Below, piece after piece: positions 9,174 through 20,313 of a DNA stretch of 64,000 nucleotides (position 1 is its first letter; each line of letters begins with the position of its first letter). The position numbers and the translations under genes were made by a program. The notes beneath the pieces were generated by a model. That model was given only the letters and a program-made list of their open reading frames with translations. It searched no databases and was not told where the DNA came from. The DNA is from Channallabes apus (taxonomy: Eukaryota; Chordata; Actinopteri; Siluriformes; Clariidae), in the NCBI GenBank assembly GCA_030522415.1, contig CM060127.1, forward strand, positions 6,311,207 through 6,375,206, written 5' to 3'.

Positions 9174-12100
9174 CTTTTATTTAGGTGCACACACAATGAC
9201 GAAAAAACTTTATGATTTTGTTAAATAAATAAAGTAAACGGGGTTCTGTATTGATTTTGGTGCGTCAGAAAATGAACCCAAACTCCGTGTATACTCGCCT
9301 CACAGACGTGAAAAATATATACTTATAGAAAGAGAAATATCTGCTTTAATATAAACTAATGAAAAAAAAATATTAGATTATGTCATTCGTATGAGAAGTG
9401 AATTATAGGCGCGCTCACTGACGACGAGATGACATGATCAGCACAGCCGTAACCAAAGGAATCACTACCTTATCAATGAATTATTAAAATGGTCAGAGTG
9501 AATTTCCCCCGCTGTTTTAACAAATATTTGAAGTAGATAACAGTAGCCCACATTTATAAAAGCATTTTTATTTATATAAAACTATAAATAAAAATAATAA
9601 TAATAATCCGGCATTTATTATTAGGTGTGCCCGCTGCCAAAGTTCTTCAGTAACAAACCTATAAAACATGTACATCTGTATGAATAAATTGTTTAAATGT
9701 GATCAGTGATTTATGTAAATGACTCAGTTTAGATGTAAGTAAATGCTAGGGACTGACATCGGCGTGCGTTTCTCCCAGCGCCGCATAGCGCTTATTTAAC
9801 ACCATTAATATGTGTTTGCTGAAAGAGATATCTAATCTCTCATATCGGCGCGCGCGTTCATCTGACTTTAGATCAAAACTCGGCAAAGACTCTAATTTTA
9901 TTTAGGTGCACTCACAATGACGAAAAAACTTTATGATTTTGTTAAATAAATAAAGTAAACGGGGTTCTGTATTGATTTTGGTGAACTTGAGCGCGTCAGA
10001 AAATGAACCAAACTCCGTGTATACTCGCCTCACAGACGTGAAAAATATATACTTATAGAAAGAGAAATATCTGCTTTAATATAATCTAATGAAAAAAAAA
10101 TATTAGATTATGTAATTCGTATGAGAAGTGAATTATAGGCGCGCTCACTGACGACGAGATGACATGATCAGCACAGCCGTAACCAAAGGAATCACTACCT
10201 TATCAATGAATTATTAAAATGGTCAGAGTGAATTTCCCCCGCTGTTTTAACAAATATTTGAAGTAGATAACAGTAGCCCACATTTATAAAAGCATTTTTA
10301 TTTATATAAAACTATAAATAAAATAATAATAATAATCCGGCATTTATTATTAGATGTGCCCGCTGCCAAAGTTCTTCAGTAACAAACCTACACTCTAAAA
10401 AATGCTGGGTTGTTTTTTCTACCCAAACGCTGCGTTGCCGCTGTTGGGTCATTTTTCTGGGTTATTTTCAGAGAGTTGGGTAGTTTTTGTGTAACCCAGC
10501 TGCTGGGTTAAAGTTTGACTGGCCCCTCCCCCAAAGTTCACCGGTGGATTCAGCGGCTGTCACTCAGCTTTGTGTCTCTTGAGCTCTCACACCGCTGATG
10601 ACGGTTCATCCTCCTCGGACATTTAAGGGAAAATGGCGTTAAATACAAGGTCTGTATACACATGTTCACTCACCTAGTTCACATATGACTGAAAAATTAT
10701 TACTATATGTAACATTTATTACTGTTACCGTGTTAAGGTTACACACAAACTTTCCGGCTGGTCTGAGGTACTGGATGATAATTTAGCTGAGAATAGCTGC
10801 TAGCCACCCCACCTGTGTATGAAAGAAACGGCTAAGATGTCTGAGCTTTTTAGCTTTCTCTGTAGAATGTTTGCAGGGATATGAAGATGGTGAAGTGATG
10901 AATGAATGCTAAACTGTTAACTGTAGCAGGCATGTTAAATGACGCAGGCATTTAGTTAGTTTGCTAGCGTTAGCAACCACTTTAGAACTTTATTAATCTC
11001 ACTGCTTGAGACAATAAAATGCTGGTGTGTTACAAAACACTGACCCTCTCACAAATATACAGACCTGCTAACCCTCCCGTTTTTCACCAGCTAGTAATTT
11101 ACTCTGCGGTCAAATTTCTCCTGCGTTTCTCCCGAGTTATAGGAATATTTTACACCTTTCCCCCTTTGGCAAGTATGCAAATGTATCACCAGTAATAGCA
11201 TGTAAGCTAACCAGGTAGCTCTCTTTAACCAAAGTTAAATTAACTATCAGTCAGCGCGCCAACTACAGGAAAAAGTACCACAGCGGTACAGATATACTAG
11301 ATGGAAGTGGTAATATTTTGGTGATTGTAATGTACCAGTATGACACCAGCTATGACATTTTTTCGGTAATTAGCTTAAAATCAATGCAGACTACAATATC
11401 AACTAGTCTGACATAAAGAGCTGTATCCTAAAAGCCATGCTTATTCTGCTGTTTTATTTTTGTTATTTTCATGTTTTTGTTTTAGGTTACCTATACCCTA
11501 TCTTAATGGGCAGCTTTGTAATTTTTTTAGTATCAATCCAATTTCACACTAAATTAATAGTCTTATTCAGTTTAATCTTTGCTATTCAGCAAAATTGTAA
11601 CTTTTTCATTTCTTTCTTTCTAAGGTTGGAACCAACATTGTGGCTGAAGTGTCAAGGCCGTACCCCTACATCCTGATGTTGGGAGATAATGACCAGCGCT
11701 GCTCTCAGTAATGTTGTAATGTTGCTATGAAATAGCGAGGCCTACCTGAAAAGTCATAGACAGTGTTTGTATGTTAAAATGAGACCAGGGCTGGATACTG
11801 TAGTTTTGTTCTGCAGAAAAGATATCTTAAGTCTCAGAGAGATCCTGCTCTGTAGAAGCTGCCTCAGTCTATTTGTGCAATTACTCCATTCTGCCCTTAT
11901 CAGTAATAGTATAGTAATGATGTCACTGTTGATTATCTGTTCTTGTGCTTTTGAAAAATAAATGTTTTTTCTAAGAACCTGTAATAGGATGTTGTTTATT
12001 GCATATATGTATGTTTTTTTGTAATAGACCAGTATATCAAAATAATTTAATTGTTTAATAGACATGGGTGTTTTTTTTTGTTTTGTTTTGTTTTTTTACA

Positions 12101-12345
12101 GATTCACTGTAAAACATGAAAATAATAATAACAACCTATTTGTGAGGTAGAATTAACCCAACATTCCAGTTAAATGAACCAACAAACCCCAAACATATGG
12201 GTAGAACATTTGACCAATTTATGTGGTAGAATTAACCCAGCATTATAGTTAAATATGACGTAGCATTTAGGGGGTATAAAACATGTACATCTGTATGAAT
12301 AAATTGTTTAAATGTGATCAGTGATTTATGTAAATGACTCAGTTT
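9174..12345 (+). repeat. Tandem duplication of about 555 bp in the left arm of E1
   Basis: Sequence 9174-9730 (beginning ttttatttaggtgcacacac) is repeated at 9896-10392 and continues at 12276-12345. The second copy is split by the nested insertion at 10393-12275. The copies are nearly identical; one clear difference is an extra gaacttgagc segment in copy two. The inverted arm at 54184-56095 has only one copy, so the duplication arose after E1 and that relative diverged. Confidence 0.85.
10393..12275. mobile_element. 1.9-kb insertion with CCCAGC-type ends and TA duplication
   Basis: Comparing the two copies of the E1 duplication shows a clean insertion. The uninterrupted copy reads accta-taaaacatg; the other reads accTA then cactctaaaaaatgctgggt ... 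tagcatttaggggg then TA-taaaacatg. The ends are weakly inverted (CACTCTAAAAAATGC against CCCCCTAAATGC) and carry repeated TGGGTT/AACCCA motifs common in fish repeats. Inside there is an exon-like pattern: an ATG followed by a possible donor near 10634-10651 (aatacaag|gtctgt), and a late open stretch near 11624-11709 followed by a polyadenylation signal near 11959. The protein was not recognised. Confidence 0.6.
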
Positions 12346-13218
12346 AATTACTTTAATGGTGGACATAAACAGCAAAAATAATAATATTACTCTTTTGATT
12401 ATTATTATCATGTTCTTTTGCTGTTTGAGCGTCTATGGATTCCAAAATTGATATTTTATCAATATAATATGATATGATATAAGATCCAAGATCCTCCCCA
12501 GTTTGCTGAAACCATGAACAGTGGTGATTTTAGTTTCTCCGAGTGTATACTGTAGGTGAGAACAGCTATTCACACTTGGGGGGGGGGTGTATTATTTGCA
12601 TTTGTATGTGTCTGACTTTGCAAAGCACATCTGTAAAACCTGTTTAAATGTAAATGCTCCTCGCTGCGCTGTTTGGGGGAGGGGCACGCTAATGACGATT
12701 TGGTCAGCTGTGTGAACGCAAAAATATGTTAGTTTTATCATGACTGAAATACAGATACAGAAAGCAAAATGTCTGCTTTTATATAAATTAATGGGGGGGA
12801 AATCAGGTTATGTAATTTGTATAAAACGTGGATTACTACAGCGCATCCACTCACAGCCGAAACCAAATACATCAACGTATGTTGAATAACGTATGTTATT
12901 ACTAAAATGGTCAGTCAGTTTCCCTGCTGTTTACTTATCCCCACCCCCGTTAAAAAGGCGCACTGTATTCAGAGGCTCTGCCTATTCAGTAAAGAAAAAC
13001 ACTATTGTTATTATTTCAATTCATACTGTACAGCTGTGAGAATTGGGGCGGGGATATTATGCCAATATTAAATATTATATACGATATTAAATTGCAACCC
13101 CTGGTCAACAGAATTCTGTGAAGGAAGGAAACAGACAGAGTCAGAGATTGGTACCCTTCAGAGTGAGTTGGGAGTTTGCAAGGCAGAGAAGGATGCTCTT
13201 CGGAGTGAGTTGCGAGTT

Positions 13219-16147
13219 TGATGAGACGGCATAAATATGTAATACAGCAAATTAAATATTTTGGTTTATATTTTGGTTTATATTATATGGTTAATGTATT
13301 TTGGTTTATATTGCAAACGAATAACGAATCAAGAGCCTGTGATTATATTGCATAAATATTATTTTGTACAGACAAATATCTGAATTTTTATTTTTTATTT
13401 TATTTATTTTTTTTAATTTTTTTTAAACAAATCTCTCAAAAATAGTAAGATGTATTTTGGTTTTATACTGCAAACGAAAAACGAATCCAGAGCCTGTAAT
13501 TATATTGCATAACTATTATTTTGCACAAATACTGTAAATCTCTGAATAAAACAATGATATTTTATTCACAAATGTAAGATTGATGTCTTGATGTCTTAAA
13601 CTCTAACAACTGTAAGTATTGTCGAAATAATTTTTTTAAAAGCCCTAGTGCTGTTGTTTGCGCTGTTTTCTTTAATAATAACACGGGTCCTGAATTAGCG
13701 GACATCGGTGGCTCAAGAATCGATTTTTCACTCCTTTTGCATGACAGGGTTAAGAAAGACAGCACTTTCTATACAAATTAAACATTGCACTAAATTATTT
13801 TAATAGCGTTTATTTCGACATGGGTTAACTTAACAATAACATGCCATAACAGACAAATATATAAATTAATATAAAATTAATATAAATTAATTAATTAATA
13901 TCGCTAATATTTTCATGTAACATGTGGCCGTGAAACGAACCGGGTTTACAATCATAGTTGATGGACAAACAGCTGATAACACTCTTCACCAGCTTCAGAA
14001 ACAATGTGAAGTGTCAGTTGTTGGGGTTGTATAGCACACTTATGGAATGAATACGATGAGATGACAGAGTGGAGGTTTAATACCTCTATCTCACACGCGG
14101 GGCCGTAAGTGCGGTTCATTATGATTCGGCGCGAGTTTTGATGCTGTTATTACGTTTCCATCTTACCACGCAAAAAAAAATAAACATGTTTAACATGTGG
14201 AAGCTCGCGGACCTTGCAGATCTTCGCGGACCGTCGGGCGGCCACTCGAGGCGGATCACGATGCCTAATACCCCTCTCTCACCTGTGTGGCCGGACTCAT
14301 CTCCGTGAGCTGCCGCGATTGCCCACGACGTTCCTTTAATGTTCCGCGAAAAACTAAACGTATAATTTTTCACGCGGAAAGATGGAAACGTAATCACAGC
14401 GCAAAAACTCGGGGTGAATCATGATCAAGCCTACGGCCACAGCGCGAGCCCGTGCAGGTGAGATAGGGGTATAACACACCGCATCTCACAGCGAGCCAAA
14501 CCGCATAAGTGAATACTGTAGGGGTATTAAACATTACAATCACCCAGAAACATGAATGGATGCGGGGTTTGAAACTCCCATGGTTATTTTCTCATTTAAC
14601 TAAATCAAATTTCCTAAAAATAAAACGTGTCAAAAGAAAAACCCATAAAGTCATGGATAATGGCTAATGATCAATGAAACATATTTTAAACAAAAAGCAG
14701 AGAGCAGCTGGACATCGGGACGTAGAGAGTACAGTAAGTACGACGCGTTGGTCTGGCACGCGCAGGTCTGAGCAGCTCAAGAAGCTCCATAATCTGTTGC
14801 CTTGGAAGGCAAAACTTTTATTTAAATATATTTATTAATAACGACCACGGGGAAAATATGAAAAGGGCTGAAGTTTTGTCCAAAGGAAAAATGTACATGA
14901 CCCACACGGCTCCACGGACCGCGCCGTCTTCAGTTTAACACAACCCCACGCTATATCTCTGCCTAATTGTTCGCCACCTGTTTAATATTAATAGTGATTG
15001 GCAATTTTAATGCATTAGTCACATTATGAAATAGGCTAATTAAAAGTCACTCTATTAGTTCTGATATCAAATAAAATTAAATTCTTAAACAGGTCTAATG
15101 TAATGAGAGGCCCCGATTATACTGCATACATCTTTTTTATTGATTTATTTTTTTATTATCTATTCTAGAAGTTTGCTCTATTTGTTTTAGTTATTTCTAT
15201 ATTTAAATCTTGATGTCTTAAACTCTAACAACTGTAAGTATTGTCGAAAAAAATTTTTTTTAAGCCCTAGTGCTGTTGTTTGCGCTGTTTTCTTTAATAA
15301 TAACACTAAACAGATAAAAACAGAGAGTCTGTCTAAACAAAATAAAACCAATGTTTTCTAACTCATATTTTTTTTAATATACAGTAAACATACAGTAAAA
15401 CATCATTCATCATTAAAACATCACACAACTGAATCGCAGAAAAAAATCAGCAAAAATATTATTTAGTACAAGGCAATCTTTGGATCCTTGATGAGACGGC
15501 ATAAATATTTAATACAGCAAATTAAATATTTTGGTTTATATTTTGGTTTATATTATATGGTTAATGTATTTTGGTTTATATTGCAAACGAATAACGAATC
15601 AAGAGCCCGTGATTATATTGCATAAATATTATTTTGTACAGACAAATATCTGAAAAAAAAAAATTTTTTTTTACGACGAATCTCTCAAAAATAGTAAGAT
15701 GTATTTTGGTTTTATACTGCAAACGAAAAACGAATCCAGAGCCTGTAATTATATTGCATAACTATTATTTTGCACAAATACTGTAAATCTCTGAATAAAA
15801 CAATGATATTTTATTCACAAATGTAAGACAATATTTGCTCGCACTTCGTCTGGCACTGAACCAAAATATAATGTAATGAGAGGCCCCGATTATACTGCAT
15901 ACATCTTTTTTATTGATTTATTTTTTTATTATCTATTCTGGAAGTTTGCTCTATTTGTTTTAGTTATTTCTATATTTAAATCTTGATGTCTTAAACTCTA
16001 ACAACTGTAAGTATTGTCGAAATAATTTTTTTGAAAGCCCTAGTGCTGTTGTTTGCGCTGTTTTCTTTAATAATAACACTAAACAGATAAAAACAGAGAG
16101 TCTGTCTAAACAAAATAAAACCAATGTTTTCTAACTCATATTTTTTA
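13219..16147 (+). repeat. Shuffled direct repeats in the right half of E1
   Basis: Three sets of direct repeats are visible. Block A (atgagacggcataaatat and following, about 340 bp) is at 13219-13560 and 15489-15830. Block B (cttgatgtcttaaactctaa and following) is near 13573, 15207 and 15983. Block C (taatgagaggccccgattat and following, about 275 bp including B) is at 15098-15370 and 15869-16147. A and B occur in a different order in the copies, pointing to repeated segmental duplication rather than one simple tandem event. Confidence 0.8.
14073..14478. repeat. Foldback sequence of about 405 bp inside E1
   Basis: The segment is an imperfect inverted repeat. The left arm includes taatacctctatctcac, ggccgtaa, tatgattc and attacgtttccatctt. 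The right arm carries their reverse complements in mirrored order: aagatggaaacgtaat, gaatcatga, tacggccac and gtgagataggggta. A third copy of the acccctctctcac motif sits near 14270. It could be an embedded MITE or a structural part of E1; no target duplication was fixed. The open frame at 14119-14397 on the minus strand is a by-product of this palindrome. Confidence 0.6.
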
Positions 16148-16287
16148 TATTTATAGTTTTACATGTTTGTTGGATGTGTAAATTATCATAATTGTAGTAT
16201 TACTTCGCTACAATATATTGTTTTGACTTTATTATGACTTAAGCTCTGAATATATTTAAAAACCGATACGACGGAAAATGTCAATTT

Positions 16288-16302
16288 GCGCCACCTGGCG
16301 GT
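16288..16302 (-). promoter_or_regulatory. CTCF-like motif in E1 terminus
   Basis: The reverse complement reads ACCGCCAGGTGGCGC, close to the vertebrate CTCF core. It lies about 110 bp inside the E1 right end. Function is inferred from motif resemblance only. Confidence 0.3.
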
Positions 16303-16409
16303 CATTTCACGAATTATTGTGAAATGCTCCTGGTTTATTTTGGCCGCTGCCGCGTTTCCACGGCGGTGAGTGCGACGGTAATGAGCAGTCTGGTTGTCAC
16401 ACCACTGTA

Positions 16410-16759
16410 TAAGGCTTATCGTTTCTCAGACTTGACTTTGACATGAAGCTGCTTCTCCAGCACTCATATGCACGATCCCCCCGCCTGCAGACACAGCTCA
16501 GCTCTGGGGAGAAGAGACATACAAAACCTGGTGTTAGTAACCCAACATACGTGATTGTACACCTGTGACCAGACAAAGTGGTATGGGTTCGGCTGTGTTA
16601 AATAGTGCGACACATGAGGCAGACACAGGTGAAATCCATCTGGTGTTAATAGAACTTAATGGGGAACAATACACACAAAGACACACTAGGGGGAGACAAA
16701 GCTATGGCTCAGTAATCCGGTGAGCCAGATCTTCTACCCCAGGGCTGTGGTGGTTCAGA
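16410..16759. other. Unassigned spacer between E1 and the second Pao gag piece
   Basis: No reading frame or clear repeat was identified. It ends in ggtggttcagacgtgaca directly before Pao gag sequence. A TG...CA-bounded LTR relic is possible, because Pao is interrupted somewhere between about 5861 and 16760 by more than the two elements named above, but this was not shown. Confidence 0.4.
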
Positions 16760-17497
16760 CGTGACAGTTCTCTTGTTTTATGGAGACCCTCTTGAGTTTA
16801 TGCCTTTTATCAGGGCATTTAAACATGCTGTTGAAACCAGATCCGATAGTGATGCGGATAAGCTGTTCTTTCTTGAGCAGTATACTAGAGGAGAGCCTAG
16901 AGATCTCGTTAAGAGGTGCCAGCTTATGCCAGATCATCGTGGTTATGCAGAGGCAATGACACTGTTACAGGACAGATTTGGAAATAAACGAAAAATCGCA
17001 ACCATGCTGATGCAAAAGGTAGCCAAATGGCCGGAAATAAAGTCAGAGGATGGAAAGTCATTAAGCGCCTTCTCCATGTTTCTGGTAACCTGTCACAACA
17101 TCATGACAAGCATTGACTAAATGGATGAGTTAGATAATGCTACCAACATGCAGACTATTATTTCAACACTGCCCTACAAATTGTGTAAGAGATGGAGGGC
17201 CCACACATACAAGCATGAGGAGCGCAGTCAGAAAAGACTCAAGTTCTTGCAGCTAGCAGAATTCATTGACCGACAAGCTAAAGTAATGTCAAACCCACTC
17301 TTCGGAGACCTGGACGTCTCGACTAGTGATAAAAAACACTTTAACAAATCCCTTCAAAGATCCAAGCTAAAAAAGGAAGGAAAAAGGGGGTCAGCTTTGC
17401 AACGGGGATTAAGCATATTGTTGAAATTCATAAAGACTCGATTACAGCAAAGAGTACTGGTGCATCAGTGATCAGTGCCTTTACTTAACCTTCTGCA
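16760..17497 (+). pseudogene. BEL/Pao retrotransposon gag, central part
   Basis: The frame begins in the conserved block FYGDPLEFMPFIRAFKHAVE, which follows the DVPV segment seen at 5861. It continues through FLEQYTRGEPRDLVKRC and LLQDRFGNKRKIA, the hallmark DUF1759-type gag region of BEL/Pao elements. A stop at 17118-17120 separates a second frame (17121-17471). The reading stops at 17497, where a Ty3/gypsy LTR begins. The zinc-knuckle part of the same gag resumes at 21615. This is a decayed structural protein with no likely product. Confidence 0.85.
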
Positions 17498-17876
17498 TGT
17501 CAGATTGAACTAACCTTGGCGACCAGAAGATGTAGCTTTAGCGGTTAGCCCAATGTAGCGTGGATGGTGAACCCAATCACGAAGATAGGCGAGTGGGTAG
17601 GATAGCCATGCGATTTAGTTTAAGGACTCTCACAAAAGGGGAGCAAGGGAAAAACACAAATTTAACTTATGTTAAATACACACCCAATATCAGAAAGCAA
17701 AAACCGAAAAATGGTGAGTACTCACAGTTTCGTAGACGGACAACCTGAACCGACATGGGCCGAAACTCAATGACTGAGCGTTGTACTGTGGTTTGTTTAC
17801 TCCTCTTATACTTCCAGGTTGGCGACCGCCTTACTTCCGGGTCCTAGTGCCGGTCGCAGATTGAGTGTGCATGACA
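17498..17876 (-). repeat. Gypsy 3' LTR (element on minus strand)
   Basis: 379 bp, read in plus orientation from tgtcagattgaactaacc to gagtgtgcatgaca. It differs from the other LTR by scattered substitutions and small indels, so the insertion is not very recent. Confidence 0.9.
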
Positions 17877-17946
17877 GTACCCCCCTGTCCAGGACCGGCT
17901 CCTGACGGTCCTGGGGTGGAGGATACCCGACGACGGTAGTCTCGGA

Positions 17947-18411
17947 TTAGTTCGGGGTCGAGAATGAACCGGGCCGGAATCCAAGACCGTTCCTCGGGGC
18001 CGTAGCCATGCCCTGAGGGCGCGAGTCGAGGATCCGGCGCACCGTGTAGGCAGGACCACCATTGATGATCCGGGGGGGAGGAGCAGGGTGGGTGGGTGGA
18101 ATCATGGGTGATGTGATGAAGGGTTTGAGTTGAGAGGTATGGAAAACTGGGTGAATCCGGAGCGCCGCAGACAGCTGGAGCCGGTAGGTGACAGGATTGA
18201 TACGATGGGTGATGCGATAGGGGCCGATGAATCTGGGGGAGAGTTTTTTTGATTCAGTGTGGAGATGGAGCCATACATCAGGTACATAGAGTCGTCCAGG
18301 CGGCACGCCTGCCAGTTCGTTCTCCGAAGCCTGTGATTGGCGAACACTTGTCTCCAGTTCCCAACGGATCTTGGACAGGCGCGGGATCCGCCCAGGGGGC
18401 GTTCTCTTCAT
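17947..18411 (-). pseudogene. Integrase C-terminus with GPY motif and chromodomain
   Basis: The minus-strand frame contains [20 protein letters not shown], the GPF/Y module found at the end of Ty3/gypsy integrases, then [12 protein letters not shown] and a chromodomain-like [14 protein letters not shown]. Chromodomains guide integration to particular chromatin. The preceding HHCC and DDE core of about 250 residues is not present between this frame and the RNase H end near 18400. Sequence jumps directly from [10 protein letters not shown] to this region, which marks an internal deletion. Confidence 0.85.
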
Positions 18412-20313
18412 GCTGTCGCGAGAGTGCGTCGGCTTTGATGTTCTTGGACCCCAGGTGGTAGGACAGATGGAAATTGTAGTCTTCGAAGAACAGGGACCAC
18501 TGTGCCTGTCTGGGGTTTAACTGTTTGAGGTTCCGAATGGTGATAAGATTTTGGTGGTCGGTCCAGATGATAAATGGCTCTCTGGTGCCCTGGAGCCAGT
18601 GAGTGGGATCAAACTTTTTGGAGAAAAAGCTACAAGGGTGTAGTTTCTGGTCTGGACCTCGCTGGGCTAGGATGACACCGGCGCCCACATCCGAGGCGTC
18701 CACCTCCACAAGGAATCGTTGGTTGGTGTCTGGGTGAAGAAGAATGGGGGCGGTGGTGAATCGGTGGCAGAGTTCGTGGAAGGCGGAGATGGGAGTAGAG
18801 TTGAGTTGAAAGTGGTGAGAAGAGGGTTTTGTCAGAGCGGTTAGTGGGGCCACAATAGAAATTCGCAAACCTGAGAAACCGTTGAAGTTGCTTAAGGGTC
18901 TTGGGTAGGGGCCAATGATGCACAACTTTGAGTTTCTGCGAGTCCATGGCCACACCCTGGTGCGAGATGACAAAACCCAGGAACGTGGTGGAGTGCTCGT
19001 GAAAAACACACTTCTCCAACTTACAGTACAGTACAGCGATTAATCTCTTCAGTACCGCTCTGACGTGTTGGACGTGTTCTGTAGGGGTGCGTGAGTATAT
19101 GAGGATATCGTCTAGGTAGACGAATACCCACCAGCCGAGCATGTCTCTGAGAACGTCATTTATGAAACACTGGAAGGGTGCTGATGCATTGCAAAGTCCA
19201 AATCGTATAACGAGGCTCTCATAGTGTCCTGTGGGAGTGATGAAGGCCGTCTTCCACTCATCGCCCTCTCTGATGCGCACCATGTTGTAGGCACTCCGGA
19301 GGTCCAACTTCGTGAAAATGGTGGCGCCAGAGAGGGCCGTCCAGGGCAGAGTTGGTAAGAGGCAAAGGGTGTCAGTTCTTAATCGTGATGTTATTGAGCC
19401 CCCGATAATCGACACATGGGCATAATTCGCCACCTTTTTTCTTCACAAAGAAGAATCCTGCAGTGGCAGGCGATGAGGAGGGCCGGATGGTGCCGTGACA
19501 TAGAGGAGAAGACACGTACTCCTCCATCGCCTGCGTCTCGGAGGTGGACAGGGAGTAGAGATGGCCGCGGGGAGGAATGGAACCGGGTATAAGATCTATT
19601 GCCAGGTCGTAAGGGTGATGAGGAGGTAGATGAGTGGCATGTCGCTTGCAGAGTGTTTCAGCCAGGTCCTGATAGACGACAGGGATGGCGTTGGTGTCGA
19701 CGTCGGGGGCCTCGGACTCCCTAGAGCACGTCCCAGCCGGAGCCCGTAGGCAGAGTTCGGAACAGGTAAGCCCCCATTGTAAGATCCGGTTTTGGGTCCA
19801 TGGGATTAATGGATCATGCTGTAGAAGCCATGGGTGCCCGAGTATGATAGGTGGTGATGAGACGGAGGTGACGTGGAACTGGATCAGTTCATGGTGATGA
19901 TCGATGATGAGGGTGATGGGTTGAGTCTGGGGGGTAATGGGGCTGGAAGAGAGTGGCCGACCGTCGACTGAGGTGATTTGAACAGGCTGGGATAACGCTT
20001 CAAACTCCACCCCCAGTTCTTTGGAATAGGAAGACTCAATGAAGTTACCTGCTGCGCCGGAGTCGATGAATGCAGTACTTCTGACCCGTTTGTGGCCAAA
20101 CTGGAGGTGTACCTGTACCGTGAGACGAGAGACGCTAGGTGTCGTGGCGGAGAGGTGGAGGTGACCCAGTGAGCTGCTCCCATCGCTCACCGGTCTTGGG
20201 CGTTTCCCTGGCGACGCGGACATATGGCTCTGTGATGCTCCGTTGAACCACAATAGGCACAGAGCCCCTCTCTGAAGCATTGTTGTCATTCTGCAGTGGT
20301 CAGGGACGTGCAC
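18401..20313 (-). pseudogene. Gypsy pol: protease, reverse transcriptase, RNase H
   Basis: Read on the minus strand. A zinc-knuckle remnant near 20240 (LCAYCGSTEHHRAIC in a shifted frame) is followed by the aspartic protease with IDSGAAGNF near 20060. Next comes RT beginning with [20 protein letters not shown], whose later part in a second frame contains [15 protein letters not shown] and the catalytic [11 protein letters not shown]. RNase H follows, with [17 protein letters not shown] and IWTDHQNL. At least two frameshifts (near 19380 and near 18830) split the polyprotein, although the catalytic motifs are readable. Confidence 0.88.

Larger units (their letters stand above)
8780..16407. mobile_element. 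E1: complete TA-flanked DNA transposon without coding capacity, 7.6 kb
   Basis: The left end is TA at 8778-8779 followed by CAGTGGGTGCACAGGCAG. The right end is the reverse: reading inward from 16407, CAGTGGTGTGACAACCAG, with TA at 16408-16409. Inward from both ends the similarity continues imperfectly: TACCGTCGCA about 30 bases in, and a block near 100 bases in that reads ccactgagtggcgc on the left and ccgccaggtggcgc on the right. The left arm, 8780 to about 13147, recurs inverted at 54184-56095 next to a spliced integrase gene. The right terminus recurs at 59817. E1 has no convincing protein gene and looks like an internally deleted member of that family. It contains a tandem duplication and a nested 1.9-kb insertion. 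Confidence 0.65.

Noticed and set aside
14119..14397. A 92-residue minus-strand frame as a gene
   Set aside because: It coincides with the palindromic segment at 14073-14478 and shows no protein family pattern.
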